From Chloranthus sessilifolius (taxonomy: Eukaryota; Streptophyta; Magnoliopsida; Chloranthales; Chloranthaceae): 64,000 nt of DNA. The notes under the pieces were generated by a model that saw only the letters and a list, made by a program, of their open reading frames with translations, did no database searches and was not told the DNA's origin. The DNA lies in the NCBI GenBank assembly GCA_021018995.1, contig CM037590.1:86708097-86772096 (forward strand), given 5' to 3'. Position numbers and translations under genes: made by a program. Of this stretch, positions 1 through 11,216 are shown piece by piece; within the stretch, counting starts at the first letter, position 1; every line of letters begins with the position of its first letter.

Positions 1-339
1 CATCCAATTCCCCCAACTCGGATCTGGATCACTTAGTTTAAATTCTACTTTTAGATAATTTAGTTAATGTGACAAATTCAACCTCTCATCTTATTCGGTT
101 TGTAGATAGGATTAGAGGCCAGATCTGGTAGCTCAGATCTGGAGGTTTACCATTCATTTTAAATCAATTCCCTGTGGACGATCTTTTACTCACTTGCTAC
201 AATTGGCCCTGATCTTGCAAGTTAATTAATTTCTCTCTGTGCTGATATTTATTATTCTTTTTAATTTTCCAGATTCAGTATAATTTATCATTTGCAAATC
301 TATTTTAAAAATACAAATAAATCATGCACACTTAGAACA
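1..339 (+). mobile_element. Right end of an Athila-type LTR (plus orientation)
   Basis: This is the final part of an LTR whose left part lies outside the window. Read on the minus strand it matches the first few hundred bases of the solo LTR at 11217 in the same order: a TGT start, a 'gcaagatcagggcc' block, 'gatcgtccacag', paired 'ccagatctg' words, 'gtcacatt' and 'gatccagatccgagttgg'. The likely last base is 339 (cttagaaca). It cuts into PMD gene 1. The outer flank is missing, so a target duplication cannot be tested, and I cannot say whether it is a solo LTR or the end of a full element. Confidence 0.75.
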
Positions 340-985
340 GTAGCACTAACGCCCCTCGCACGCTTGCGGTGAGATGGCCCTGCTCCAATGCAGTCAGCCT
401 CTCCCTCAATGTCGACGCCGACTCCGGCCCGTCGATCATGAAAGAACCACTCCCATGGAAGGGAAGTGTGAAGAGGTGCCCACCACCCAATGGACTAAAC
501 CATCTCCTATACTCTCGGACATCCGCCTCATCACGCACCCCTGTGACCCTGGTCCCCCCAGCTCTGAAATCGACAATCTAAAGTGCCATTCACTCAGCAA
601 AGTTTCGGCCAAAGGGGTTGGTCATCCTCTTCGCCACCCTGTGGTGAATCTCTGGAGGGACTCCCTGAGTGAGCCCCAGCAGTCGCATTGCCTAAGATAG
701 GTGGATCCTCTCCTCCTTCTCAAAACAATGGACCCATATGTCCACGTCAAAGAAGGGCCGGCCAGACTGAATCACTGGCACACACGCATCCTCCTCAGCC
801 GCGTATGGTCTCCAAATCACCTAACCAAATAAACAAGCCAACCTATCAATGAATCCTTAGTTCCTAAAAGACTGAAACAAAATATACACACGATGATATA
901 TACCTGCCCCACATGCATGTCCTCAAGAAGACCCCGTGCAGTTTGAAGATTAGAAGACCAGTGACGACCCCATAGCGCTGCCCTC
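340..985 (-). pseudogene. PMD gene 1, 3' part (end of exon 3 and exon 4)
   Basis: This continues the PMD gene whose 5' part is at 15822-17354. Exon 3 resumes at 985 and ends near 904, before a good donor (GTATAT on the minus strand). Exon 4 starts at 820 after a TTAG acceptor and encodes 'VIWRPYAAEED', then a segment with 'RLLGLTQGVPPEI', the usual run of PMD proteins downstream of the main domain. The exon stays in one frame to 340, where an LTR interrupts it, but it holds several in-frame stops, so it is a pseudogene. The stops look like C-to-T or G-to-A changes, as expected of methylated DNA. The true C-terminus is not in the window. Confidence 0.75.
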
Positions 986-1836
986 TGTTGGCGATTTCTG
1001 AGTTTTGTGTGCTTTATTTATTGGTTGCTGGTAAAAGTCATTTAAAAATCAAAGAAAGAATAAAGAGGGGATGGAATCAGCACAACTAAGAAATTCTAGT
1101 CCTGCAAGATACAGGGTCCATTGTAGCAAGTTTTGATAAGTAAGAGTTTGTCCCACAGGGAAAGGTGATCTACAGCTCCAAAGGAGCCATCTCTAGTAGT
1201 CCCTCCATATCTGACTACAGATCCGACAGCCCTAAAAGGAGGGGAGTTTAAGGTCACTTATTCTAAGTATTCTAAGGTACTCTAATGTCTAAACTACAGA
1301 AAGGGTTGAGACGATGGATGGAGTGTGGAAAATAAATATAAAAGGGTGAGAAGTATGTTATTGAGCCCAGATCAAAGGAGTTTTGTAATTCAGATTCAGA
1401 TCTGATGTTATAGAAATCCTGTCCAATGGCTACATTATCACCACTGAGGAGAAAGGATTCAACCCATCACTTCTGCCATGATTCAATCCCTTAAGGTTAT
1501 AACCTGTCCACTCAAATGGTCACAGACTATCCCATAGGGGAACCGCAATTCAGGGATGGGTCAAAACATAACAAGTTAATCATTGCAGGCACTATTTCAT
1601 CCAGGCTACCAGCTCAAGAATCCATAGGGAACCTCAACCTCTAAAGATCTATGTGTGGGGCTAAGGCTGTATAGGACCATGATAGCCCAGACACATAGAA
1701 CCAGCAAGCGATTGAGTACAACCTTCGATCTAGCTGTCCATTGCTTGAGTGAGGCTACAATGGTCCAGTCACAAGCCTACAACCTCTATAACCAGATCAA
1801 ATCCAACATCTAATGGCAGATCTATACAAATATAGG

Positions 1837-1887
1837 GGGTGATTCTAATTCACCGATCCATCTTGGATCGGTGAATTAGAATCACCC
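1837..1887. repeat. Perfect inverted repeat, 24-bp arms and 3-bp loop
   Basis: Arms 1837-1860 and 1864-1887 are exact reverse complements around a TCT loop. The right arm is present in the other LTR (about 14224-14250). The left arm is not: that LTR has about 60 bases of different sequence there (about 14157-14216). The LTR at 48373 resembles the 14157 version, so the palindrome is the derived state. Confidence 0.95.
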
Positions 1888-2759
1888 TAAGGCTATAACT
1901 TGTCCACTTGAATGGTCACAGACTATCCTAAAGGCTATCCTCCTCACGGAGCCCAAGACAAAACAAGAATATCACTGCCACCACCATGGTCACAAGGCTA
2001 CTAGCTCAAGCTCCCACGGGGATTTCAGATCTAGTGGGTCCTGTGGTGGGGCTAAGGCTGTATAGGACCATGATAGCCCAGACACACAGGTCACTTGGAT
2101 CTTAATGGCCCTTAGAATCAGTCCTCCATTGCTTTGAATCACAGCCAAAGCAATGGCGGATCACAAGGCAGCAGCCTTGCACAGAGCATCTCACATTCCA
2201 ACACAAATCCCATAAAGTACAAATCCTATTATAGAACTTCCATTAATCTAGTTCAAAATGCAAACAAAGACATAGCCAGCAAGTGCTGAACTATGGAGAG
2301 AAGGAAAAAGAAAAAGAAAACTACTTACAACTATAAAAAGAAAAACAAAACGATCTCAGATTAAGTCTCCAAGAAATGAGATGTGTTCCCAGCTATTCCA
2401 GGATGTAGAAAAGAAAAGATGGTCTAAGCTTTCTCCTTCTTTTTCTCCTTTTTTCTTTTTTTTTATACCTAAGCTAAGTATGGGTATTTATAGCAGTGGT
2501 GTGGCAGCGCATTAGGGTTAGGAAACCCTAATTTTAATGATGCTACATGGCTGAATAGTGATCCTTCGATGCCTTTGGGTGCGTGCACGGAGATTTGAGC
2601 ATGGGAGTGCGTGCCCTAATCACTAGAAATTTCCAAAAAGTCCTCTGCTAAAGAGATGGAAGTTTGAGGTTCAGAGCTTCGCTAGGTAGCCATTGTTTCC
2701 CAGACTTGTCGCGTGGTAGCTTTTGCACTTCGCTAGGATGATTTGAAATTGAAACTTCA

Positions 2760-3290
2760 GCCATCGTGAGGTTGGCTTGGTTTGCTCTTCAGGCAGTCGC
2801 GAGGTTGGAGTTCAAGCAGTCGCTGGGTTGATCTTCGCGAGGACAGATTTGAATAGCGCGAGAACTTCACGAGCACTTCTCTTCACTAGACTTCGCAAGT
2901 TACCTCGCGAGGCTTTAATGAGTTCTGAACTGCGCGAGGTTCCATGTCTTAACTGATCTTTGTGAGGGTGGCTTTGCCTTCGCAAGGATGCTCTCTTCTT
3001 GAATGGCACGAGAACTGTGCGAGGAGTTCTCTTCTGATAATTACATCCTGCGGTGACTGCACGACAGCTGCGCGAGGAGTCTTCTGAAGCTCTCTCTTCT
3101 CAACCGTTCTGAGCGAACTGCGCGAGATTGAGAGAGGTTTGCTTTGAACTGCGCGAGACTGCGCAGTGTGTTCTACTCTTGTGCTTCGCGAGAGCTGCGT
3201 GAGTTTATGCTTCTGAAGCTCTTCAATCAATCATCTGTGCGAGAAGTTGTTGTAGAGTCTTAGGAAGCTCAGCTGGATTGCGCGAGGCTA
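2760..3290 (-). repeat. U3 array of GCGAG / CGCGAG words
   Basis: More than a dozen copies of (G/C)GCGAG, TTCGCGAG or close variants occur at irregular 15-40 bp spacing, mixed with 'ttctcttct' and 'gaactg' words. The matching stretch in the other LTR is about 15090-15620. The array lies between the LTR start and the TATA box. The family-specific function is unknown. Confidence 0.85.
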
Positions 3291-3486
3291 TTTCAAGTCT
3301 GAAGTTAGAGTCCATCCTTCTGAGGGACTTCTGGTGCCAAAACAGGCTCCTTGGCAAGATTCCTGACCTTATTTCACTGCTGGTTATTACCTACATAAAA
3401 CACTTTACAAGGACTTATTAGGTGGCTATGGGTCTAATCAAAGGTTAAGTTAAGGGGTGAAAAGTGGTACTTTTCAGGTCTTAACA

Positions 3487-3524
3487 CACCCCCAAACCTA
3501 ATCTTTGCTAGTCCCTTAGCAAAG
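3487..3524 (-). promoter_or_regulatory. Polypurine tract and adjacent stem-loop of element A
   Basis: On the minus strand AGGTTTGGGGGTG directly precedes the LTR start and fits the plus-strand primer tract. Next to it, CTTTGCT (3503-3509) and AGCAAAG (3518-3524) form a perfect 7-bp stem with an 8-base loop. The same stem-loop stands beside the polypurine tract of element E. Confidence 0.85.
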
Positions 3525-5151
3525 CTACATTAAGTCTACTACAAAAATTAAATGCCACTTTCGTAGGGAGCATGGATACATTTAGCATATGTACCAAGCC
3601 TTTTAAACCCCTAGGTGATCCCTCGTGGAGGAGTGAAGTCTCCTGAGGGTTTTCAGTGAAGACACCCACAAACTTCTTCAATGAAACAGTTAACAAAAGT
3701 GCAATATCATCCAGTGAGCAGTCAAGGGGCAGACTTAGTTTACTCTTGAATCAGTAATCATAAAAGAAATTTAATCCATTGGTTGCACAGTAATTTAAAA
3801 AGCAAAAACTTCTCATAAATGCACAGCATTTCCAATCAATTTACAACCACAGAAAACTGCACAAGTGTGTGCCAGCACTGAGCCCATCCTTAGGTAAAAA
3901 ATTAGGTTATAGGTCATACATAATGCATTCAAGTTCGGACCCAAAAACTTTGCAGGGCATACTCTCATAAAGGTTTTGTTGAGGGGTTCATTTTCTCACA
4001 GGCTCAAGAGCAGTTACATCCCCCAAATGTGTCTGTAAGCATGAGCATAGGCAGAGTTCTTAAGTGCTGACATCATTGGCAGTTCCTCACCATAGATTGA
4101 ATAACTCTTTATCTCCACATGATAGCTCACTCAACTTTAGATCACAAGGGCTTTTAACTGGGCTGTAATGTGGCTTATGGAGTAGAGTTAAAAAGAATGG
4201 AAGGTTGAAAAGGGGTTCCAAATTGAGAAATCAGTAGGTGACAGAGGTGATTCATGACTTCACCTTCTTGAATTCAGCTCCCTTCATCTTCTTTGAGATT
4301 TTCAGATTTGAAGTGATCAGTTTCTCTTCTTGATTTTGATTCTTCAATGAAAGTTCCTCTTGATTCCTCCCTTACTCCTCTTCATTATTATTTTTGTTTT
4401 CTTTTGATGGAATTTTCTTCTTTTTATTTTTATTTTTGCTTTTCAGAAATGCCACTGTGTTCTCAGTTACCATACTGTCAGAATTTTTTTTTTTTGAGAT
4501 GCTTCTTCTCCATTCACTTAATGTTGACCATAGCTAGTGTATTTCCAACCTTTTATCCTTTACCTTCTGAATTCTCAGAGTGAGGGTAGGCTGAAGCAGG
4601 TTCATAGGTTCAGGTTCAACTACTCAAGTGTATTTTGAAGAAATTTAGGATCTAAAGCTCAAAGGGGGGTATGGACAAGGGCAGTTGCTTTAGGGTTGGT
4701 CCTTTTAGGCTCAAACTATCCAAGAGAAGGCCTTGATCCTTTTCTAAGTCTCATGAGTACTGTCAGTTGTTTCAAGTTGGAGTTACCTAACTTCTAGTGA
4801 GCACAGTGACTCAGCCAGTCCTTAGAACTAGAAGAGATTACCTTGGTTACTCCTCAAAGGATGGAAAATTTTTTATAGGCCCATTTCTCACTGGTTATGG
4901 TCTTCCTTTGAACTTTTAAGTATGTCCTCACCTTTTTCTCTCTCTAATGATTCACTAAGTGCTGATACAAGTAAGTTTCCTTGGTGATATTATCATGGAA
5001 ATGTGGAATATTAAAAGTTTATAATTTCAAAAGTTTGCAGAAATTTAAAATTTCTTATTTTCATGATTCTTAAGTGAACATAGATCCATTTCCATATTAC
5101 TCAGATGAGTCTGCTGCACTTAGGTTAACTATTCCATTGGCAGGATTTGCC
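3525..5151 (-). other. Non-coding 3' region of element A
   Basis: No domain-bearing reading frame is seen between ORF1 and the 3' LTR. The stretch is AT-rich, with a T-rich run around 4370-4500. Nothing else is recognisable. Confidence 0.6.
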
Positions 5152-5154
5152 TGC

Positions 5155-5188
5155 CACACCCCCAAACCTATGAGGAGCAGTGTCCTCA
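5155..5188 (-). promoter_or_regulatory. Second polypurine-like tract with stem-loop, internal
   Basis: On the minus strand AGGTTTGGGGGTGTGG repeats the motif found at the LTR border, about 1.7 kb inside the element. It is flanked by a short inverted repeat, TGAGGA (5171-5176) and TCCTCA (5183-5188). It may be a second plus-strand start site or the relic of a duplicated end. Confidence 0.55.
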
Positions 5189-5421
5189 CTGGTTCAAAGG
5201 TGTCTGTGCAGCAGATTTATTGAAGCATGAAAGAAAAGGAAAGAACAGGGAACAGAACACACAACAGACAAAGCAAGATAGTAATGACAGGGGAAGAAAG
5301 TCTATTAAAAATGAGAAATGGACAAACTACAAGAAAACAGAAACAAAAGAGTGCAGAAATAGAGAAAATCCTAAGTACAATCTAGTCAGAATCTGGCTCA
5401 AAACTTGTCCCAACCCATCTT

Positions 5422-8400
5422 CTAGGCATGTTCTTGAAGGTAAGCCTCCTCCTCTTTCTTCTTTCGTTCTCTCTCTGCCTTTCTTTGGTCGACAGTTTTG
5501 GGTATAGATGGTGCCTTGACCCTCATTTTTCTCCTCTTTGGTTTAGGAGGGATCTCGAAAGATTTATCAGTGGTTGGCTCCGAGGGTTTGGTGGGAGATT
5601 TTCCTTTGGGGCCCTTACCTTTGGAGCTCGTCCCTTTGGAGGCTTGCCCTTGCTGAGTCGGAGGGGGAATAAGAGGGGAGTTGGCTTGTGCTGGCTCAGG
5701 AGGGACAACAGGGGATTTAGCTTTTACTTTCACCTGAGGCAGGGGAGGACTTGTCCCTTTTGCAAGCTTAGGGGGAACCACAGAAGATTTGTCTTATGCT
5801 TTGGCAGCAGGAATGGCAGAGCTCTTCCCTTTCACTGGCTGGCTTATTGGTGGTGCCTCCTCAGACTGGGCAGATTTGTCTTTTCTGATTTTCAAAGAGG
5901 CAGTTGGGGGAGTAGTCCTCTTGGCAGCAACCTTCCTTCGCTGAGGATAAGATTGTTCAGCAGGGCTGGATGAGGGTGCAACAACAGGAGTTTGGGCACT
6001 GGGATCCCTAGGTGGTGCGGAATCAGAGTCTGAGTCAGAAGGAAAAAGCTCAGTGGGATCCAATCCAAGGGCAGCAGCAGCCTGTCTGCGTTCCTCTTTG
6101 GAAAGAAGGCGACCATGGGGATCATCCTGAGCAGAAGCTCTGGTGACCTTTGGAGGTGGGGATGGAGGGGCTGGCCTTTTCCTTTTTGGGCTGCAGTGGC
6201 TCTTTTGGAAGTGGGGTGTTTCTTGGAAGGAGTCCGTTTTCTTTTGGGGGCAGGGGAGGGAACAGGGGGAGGCACTGAGACAGGAGTAGGAGCTGGAGTA
6301 GGAACAGGAGGAGGTACAGAGTTAAATGTAGGGGAGGGGGAACAGGTTGTGTAGGTGTAGGGCAGGGGGAGTGGAAGAAGATGGGCCTGGTTGTGTGGAA
6401 GAGGATGGGGCCTTAGGGGGTGCGGTGGCGAGAGGGGTGGCTTGTATTGGTTGGGATAGTAGGAAGGCAACCCTCTATTCCAAAATCTCAATTTTCTTGT
6501 TAGCCCACAGGAGATTGGTATCTGCAAGCTCCTTACTGAGTCGGTTGATCTCTTAAGCATTATTCAGTTTCCTTTCTAATAACCTATTGTGCATTTTCGC
6601 CCTTTCTGCATTGGCTTTTTCAATCTCAGTAGTCATTCTATAATAAGTTGTTGCAGCCTTGTTTGCATTGAGTGTCTCCAAAATTGCCTCCCACCCCTTG
6701 GAAATATCTCTCAGCTGCTCGCTGTGAGTAAGCTTCAAGTCACTCAATTTTTGTAGCAAGGGGCATTCGATGGCTTGTCAGAGTTGGGCCATTCCATTGA
6801 GAACATCCCTCTTGATATAGGCATTATCCCTCATGGCATGGAGGAGGGTGAAGTAGGGAGGGGTGTAATAGGAGTGTCTGGGTAAGATGGGTAGAAATGG
6901 AGTGGAACAAGTAGAAGGTGATTGATCCTGGGGGGGGAAAGTGGGTGTTGTAAGGATGAAGTCAAGAGGAGGGGTGGAAGTGGCTGGGGTATGGTGTCTT
7001 AGAGGGTGAAGGGTGTAGTTAAGTCAAATGGGGTGAGGTCTGGTTGCACTGTGGAGTCAGAGGTGGAAGGGGCCTGGATGAGTGGGGTGGTAGGAGGTTG
7101 TGTAGAGATGGGTGGGTTTGTCAATGTTTGAAGGGTGGATTGTATGTTGGTGATGTCAGTTTGCATTTGGGCTTGGGTCTGTGTGGTGTTTGAGAGTTGG
7201 GTTTGGATGTCATGTATGAGGGAAAGGATATGGGTAAGGGTATCTGAGGTTGGTTGGGGTGGAGTATGAGGATAGGAGGGAACAGGTTAGAAAGGGGAAG
7301 TGGGGGCATGATGGAAAGTTGTAGGGGGAGAAGATGAAAGATGGTGAGTGATGTGGGGAAGGAGTGGGGAATCAGGAGGGGTATCATGGGATGGCAGGGT
7401 GTCAAGCAAGGTAGTCATGAAGGCCTGATACCCTGAAGTGATGGCTAGGTTAAAGTCAAGATCATGGAGTGAAGATGTAGTTGGGAGGGGTTAGACTAAG
7501 GGTTGTTCAATATGTGGTGTGTCTGTGGGAGTGATAAGGGTGGGTGGGGTAGGTAAAGGTATGGTAGCTATTGTGTGAGAGGTTTTCTTTTAAAGTATGT
7601 GATCAAGGGAGGGCTGTCAGGGTTTAGGTTAGATGATGTAGGAGATACTGGGGCTGTGTATTAAGGTAAGGTGGGTGAAGGGGGAGTGTTGTCATGGGGT
7701 TCAACACTTTCCACCCAGGAACGAATCACAGTGGGGGGTGGAATGGAAAAGGGACGGATGGAATAGGCGAAGAAACTAATGGAGAGGCAAGTGTGGTGGA
7801 TGGAGGGATTGCTGCAGAAGCAAAGGTGACAGAAGCTCGCGCCACCTTCTTTGGAGCAGGGGCTTTAGCCTTCTTTTTGGGGGCAGGGGTGGCCTTTGCC
7901 ACAGCAGCTTCCTCTCCCTGCTCCAAAACAACATGAGCTTCAGCGTTCTTCTTCTTCTTCTGGGGATCCATCAGACTTCTGCTAATCCCCCATTGTCTTT
8001 TGGCAAAAGTGGTGGGAGTGAGGTCAACAGATAACTCCCCCACTGGTATCTTGTACCCTCCCCTCAGAAGTAATTTGGTGATGAGTCTTCCATAGGGGAG
8101 AGTGTGGATCTTCTTTTGCAGCCCGAGCTTCACCATCATATCCTTCATGGCCTCAAAAATCAACCATGCAGCATTAAATCTGTGGCCCATAGAGAAGGAA
8201 TAGAGAGCATCAGCAATTGGTGTCCTCCTCTCTTGCTGATTGCCGGAGCAATAGATATTCTTCCTCAGCACTTGATCGATGAACAACAATTTGGGATCAA
8301 AATCTCTTCTTCTGATGGAGTCCCCTGTGGCCTTCAAACCTCTAGTAATGGCCTGTGCAATTGTGTCAATGGGGCCACTCACAGGGGCACCATAACCGCA

Positions 8401-8856
8401 GTTGGGATAAAAAATGGCAGGGATGCCCATGACTTTAGCAATCAGCGTTGGGCTAAGCAGCATCTCAAAATTGTCAACTAACATAAGGAGGCCTGGCTGC
8501 CCATGTGTGTCTAGTCTGACCCTAAGGTGCTGGTAAAAGAGTTGCACTAACCTAGGATAGGCTAGTGCAGGAATCATTTGCATCAAGGAGAACAAACCAG
8601 CCTTGCGTAAGAACTCAATGGCAGGTGCTGACAACGGCTCTGTTTCAAAGAAAGATATATCAAAAGTGGCTTTAGGCTCTAAGGGAATGGAAATGAAGAG
8701 CTCAGAGGGAGTAGAGTAATCAGGTGTTTGTGCAGCCACCTCAGGAATCACCTCCTTCCCTTTTTATTATGCCATAGAGGACTTGGCTTTCTTAGGGGCA
8801 GGCTCCACGGTGGCCTGGTCCCTGGCTCTCTTCACAGGTGCACTTTTAAGAGCCAT
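5422..8856 (-). pseudogene. Athila ORF1-like region of element A
   Basis: A short basic start at 8856 (MALKSAPVKRARDQ) has KRAR and KKAK clusters that could act as nuclear targeting signals. The conserved part is 7726-8751, with 'LVQLFYQHLR' and 'LIAKVMGIPAIFYP', in the style of the 'putative plant transposon protein' domain found in Athila third reading frames. It is followed by Lys- and Pro-rich low complexity, a coiled-coil-like stretch at 6553-6759 with repeated E/K heptads, and a Pro/Lys/Ser-rich tail at 5422-6560. The frame is broken several times. In Athila this protein lies after pol and its role is not settled; some authors call it env-like. Here it follows gag directly. Confidence 0.7.
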
Positions 8857-9555
8857 CAAGATTCTCCTTGGTGAGTGTGCAGTTGAAAATTTTAAAAGAA
8901 AACAATCAAGAGCTGAGTCTTACCCTAAAAGTTAGGGTTCTGTTCAATTTGATGCACGGTAGATCGCAAGAGCTCCTAGCAGGGGGCAACTGTTGATGGA
9001 AGCTTTAAGAACAAAAATCTAGAATTTCAAAGTGAGCAATGAACTGTGAGATGCGGGATCTTTGGAGGAGAGAGATTGAGAGGAGTGGGAGCTAGGGTTT
9101 CATGGCAGAGAGGAAGAGAAGTTTGGTTATAGCCCACCCATATAATCTGAAACTTCATGACAAAGAAACAAAGTAATTCTTTATGAACTGCGCGAGAGGA
9201 AACCAAACCAAATTTTCAGAACCCTGCGATGGCTTAACAGAGTTAGAATTCACACACCCACTAGTCAGCCTTTTGACCTTTATTTTGTGGGTGGATTCTC
9301 TCACAGGCTCGCTTCTAGGGACACCCATAAGCATTATAAAACATTCAAAAATTCTCATACTCTCAAAGCATTAAATTCTCACATCATAAAAAGCATTCAT
9401 ACAATACCATCATCATTCAATCACTTGAAATTAGCAGACAAGGGGAGCAGGAATAAAAGTAGGCATAAAGCACTAAACTCAGATTCCAACAAGATCACTA
9501 CAAATTCCTCTAAACTGTAAAGTACATATCATACAAAGGTGCACAATTCTTATCA
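8857..9555 (-). other. Spacer between gag and ORF1 of element A
   Basis: In a complete Athila element the enzyme genes lie here, several kilobases long. Only about 700 bases remain, and I see no protease, RT or integrase motif in any frame. Confidence 0.7.
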
Positions 9556-11136
9556 TCAATTCAATGAAAGATCCCCTTCAGGGTTTGAGGATCCTTCACC
9601 AATCAAAAATTGGCCCTTGGGGTTAGCCACTAGTTGACTGGGCAACCTTCCCTCTTCTCTTTTGGCTAAGGTATTCGCTAGTTGGCCAATCTGCTCTTCC
9701 GTCTTCTTGATGCTTTGACCATGAGAATTCACAGTCTGAGCCAAGGAACCCAGGTTTTGTAGTGAGGTCAACACCTGGTCCTCGAAAGAAGTATTTCTGG
9801 GTTGAGATGGGGGTACGACCAATTGATTTTGTTGCTGATGGGGGTGCTGATGGTGCTGGAAGTTAGACCTAGGGGCATTCCCTTGATTGTACTGCTGCTT
9901 TGGCCTTTGTGGTAAGGTCAACATCTGCTGGGGCTGCATGTAGTTGTCTTGCCTCCACCTCAGATTTGGGTGGTCTCTCCATTGGTAACTAGCATTTTGG
10001 TGCTGGTACCCATATGGCTGTCTATTGTAGCCCCCAGATTGTTGCTGGCCATAAGATTGACCAGCAGCAGCATGTTCCAAAATCAATTCAGGAAATTGCC
10101 CTGCAGATGGACATTCCTCCACTGTGTGCTGTGGGGACTGGCATATCAGACATGCCTCCGCCACATGAGCAACCCTTCTAGGTTGCATCACAGTCAGTAA
10201 TTTGTCAAACTTCATAGTGAGGTTTGGCATCTGCAGCTACAGGTCATTGTTCCCAGACACCTCACAAACTTTTCCTCTTGATCCAACAGCAGGCCCCACC
10301 TTTGACTCAGACTCCTTAGTAGTTCTTCCCAGGGATGGCTTTTGAAAAGCATTCTCACTAATCACCTCAAATAATTCTCATGCCTCCTCAGCAGTCTTGT
10401 GCATGTAGGATCCACCACAAGAGGCAGCGACCATATCTCTATTTTTCTCACCAATCCCATTGTAGAAGTTTTGTACAAGCTGCCACTCGGGGATCTTGTG
10501 GTGGGGGCATTGTTTGAGCATTTCTTTAAACCTATCCCAGGACTGGTTAAAATCCTCAGTTGGGGATTGAGCAAAAGCAAAAATCTCTTTCCTCAACTGA
10601 CTAGTTTTGGTCTCAGGGAAGAACTTGGTCAGGAACTTAGTCTGCAGGTCTTTCCATGAAGCAATGCTACTGTTGGGAAGAGTGGTCAACCAGGTACTGG
10701 CCCTATCCTTCAGAGAGAAGGGAAAGAGTCTGAGCCTAGTAGCCTCAGGTCCCAAACCAGTGATATTAAAAGTGGCGCACAAGGCCAAGAACTGGTCAAT
10801 ATGCTTGTAAGGGTCCTCCTTGCTAAGCCCATGGAAAGAGGGCAGCATCTGGATGATTGAAGTTTTTATTTCCTAGTTCCCCTGAACATCAGGGAATTGA
10901 ATGCTAAAAGGGGAGCTATAGTCATCCGGAGCATTCAACTCCTTGAGGGTTCTTGGTTGTTCTTCACCCATAATTGCTGTCACAGATTCGCTTGGGGGCT
11001 CTCCTGTGGTGTGCCTGTCTCTTCTAAGTCTCCTTCCCCTTTCTAACTCAGGGTTAAGAGGCTCTAAAGTAGGGCTGGGAGATCTCCTCCCTAGCATACA
11101 AGCACACCAACAGCAAGGAAAGCTTCTTGTAGGCAC
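9556..11136 (-). pseudogene. gag: gag of element A (Athila type)
   Basis: The likely start is the internal 'MGEEQPRTLKEL', which resembles Athila Gag N-termini. The matrix/capsid part at 10378-10848 has 'MLPSFHGLSKEDPYKHIDQF', 'ATRLRLFPFSLKDRA' and 'LTKFFPETKT', all family hallmarks. At 9556-10230 there is one CCHC zinc knuckle (CLICQSPQHTVEEC), then a Gln/His/Pro-rich segment and a C-terminal coiled region ending near 9570. The Gag frame is interrupted about three times. Gag forms the particle and binds RNA, so an element keeping gag but not pol could still have contributed particles or packaged its own RNA. Confidence 0.88.
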
Positions 11137-11216
11137 ATTGCAAAAGAATAACTTTACAATTTAACAAATTTATCTAACTAATTTACAACTATTCAAAGAA
11201 TACATCTAAAACTATC

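Larger units (their letters stand above)
986..3486 (-). repeat. 3' LTR of element A
   Basis: 2501 bp, bounded by TGTTAAGACC at 3486 (minus strand start) and the terminal ACA at 986. A likely TATA box lies at 2485-2493 on the minus strand. U3 therefore runs 3486 to about 2500, and R/U5 below that. It pairs along its whole length with 13305-15821. The chief difference is an inverted duplication at 1837-1887 in this copy only. U3 holds an array of GCGAG words. Confidence 0.93.

Noticed and set aside
2949-3230. 93-codon open frame in the LTR, same length in the partner LTR (15284-15565)
   Set aside because: It runs through the U3 motif array. Equal length in both copies follows from their recent common origin. 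The Arg/Ser-rich peptide matches no family.
2760-3290. Regular short repeats resembling a CRISPR array
   Set aside because: The words are short, degenerate and irregularly spaced, lie in a plant LTR, and have no cas genes nearby.
5428-5973. 181-codon plus-strand frame
   Set aside because: It is the mirror of the Lys/Pro/Ser-rich ORF1-like tail on the minus strand and has no domain.
7726-8751. Independent host gene
   Set aside because: It lies between the LTRs of element A, on its coding strand, and matches the Athila ORF1 style.
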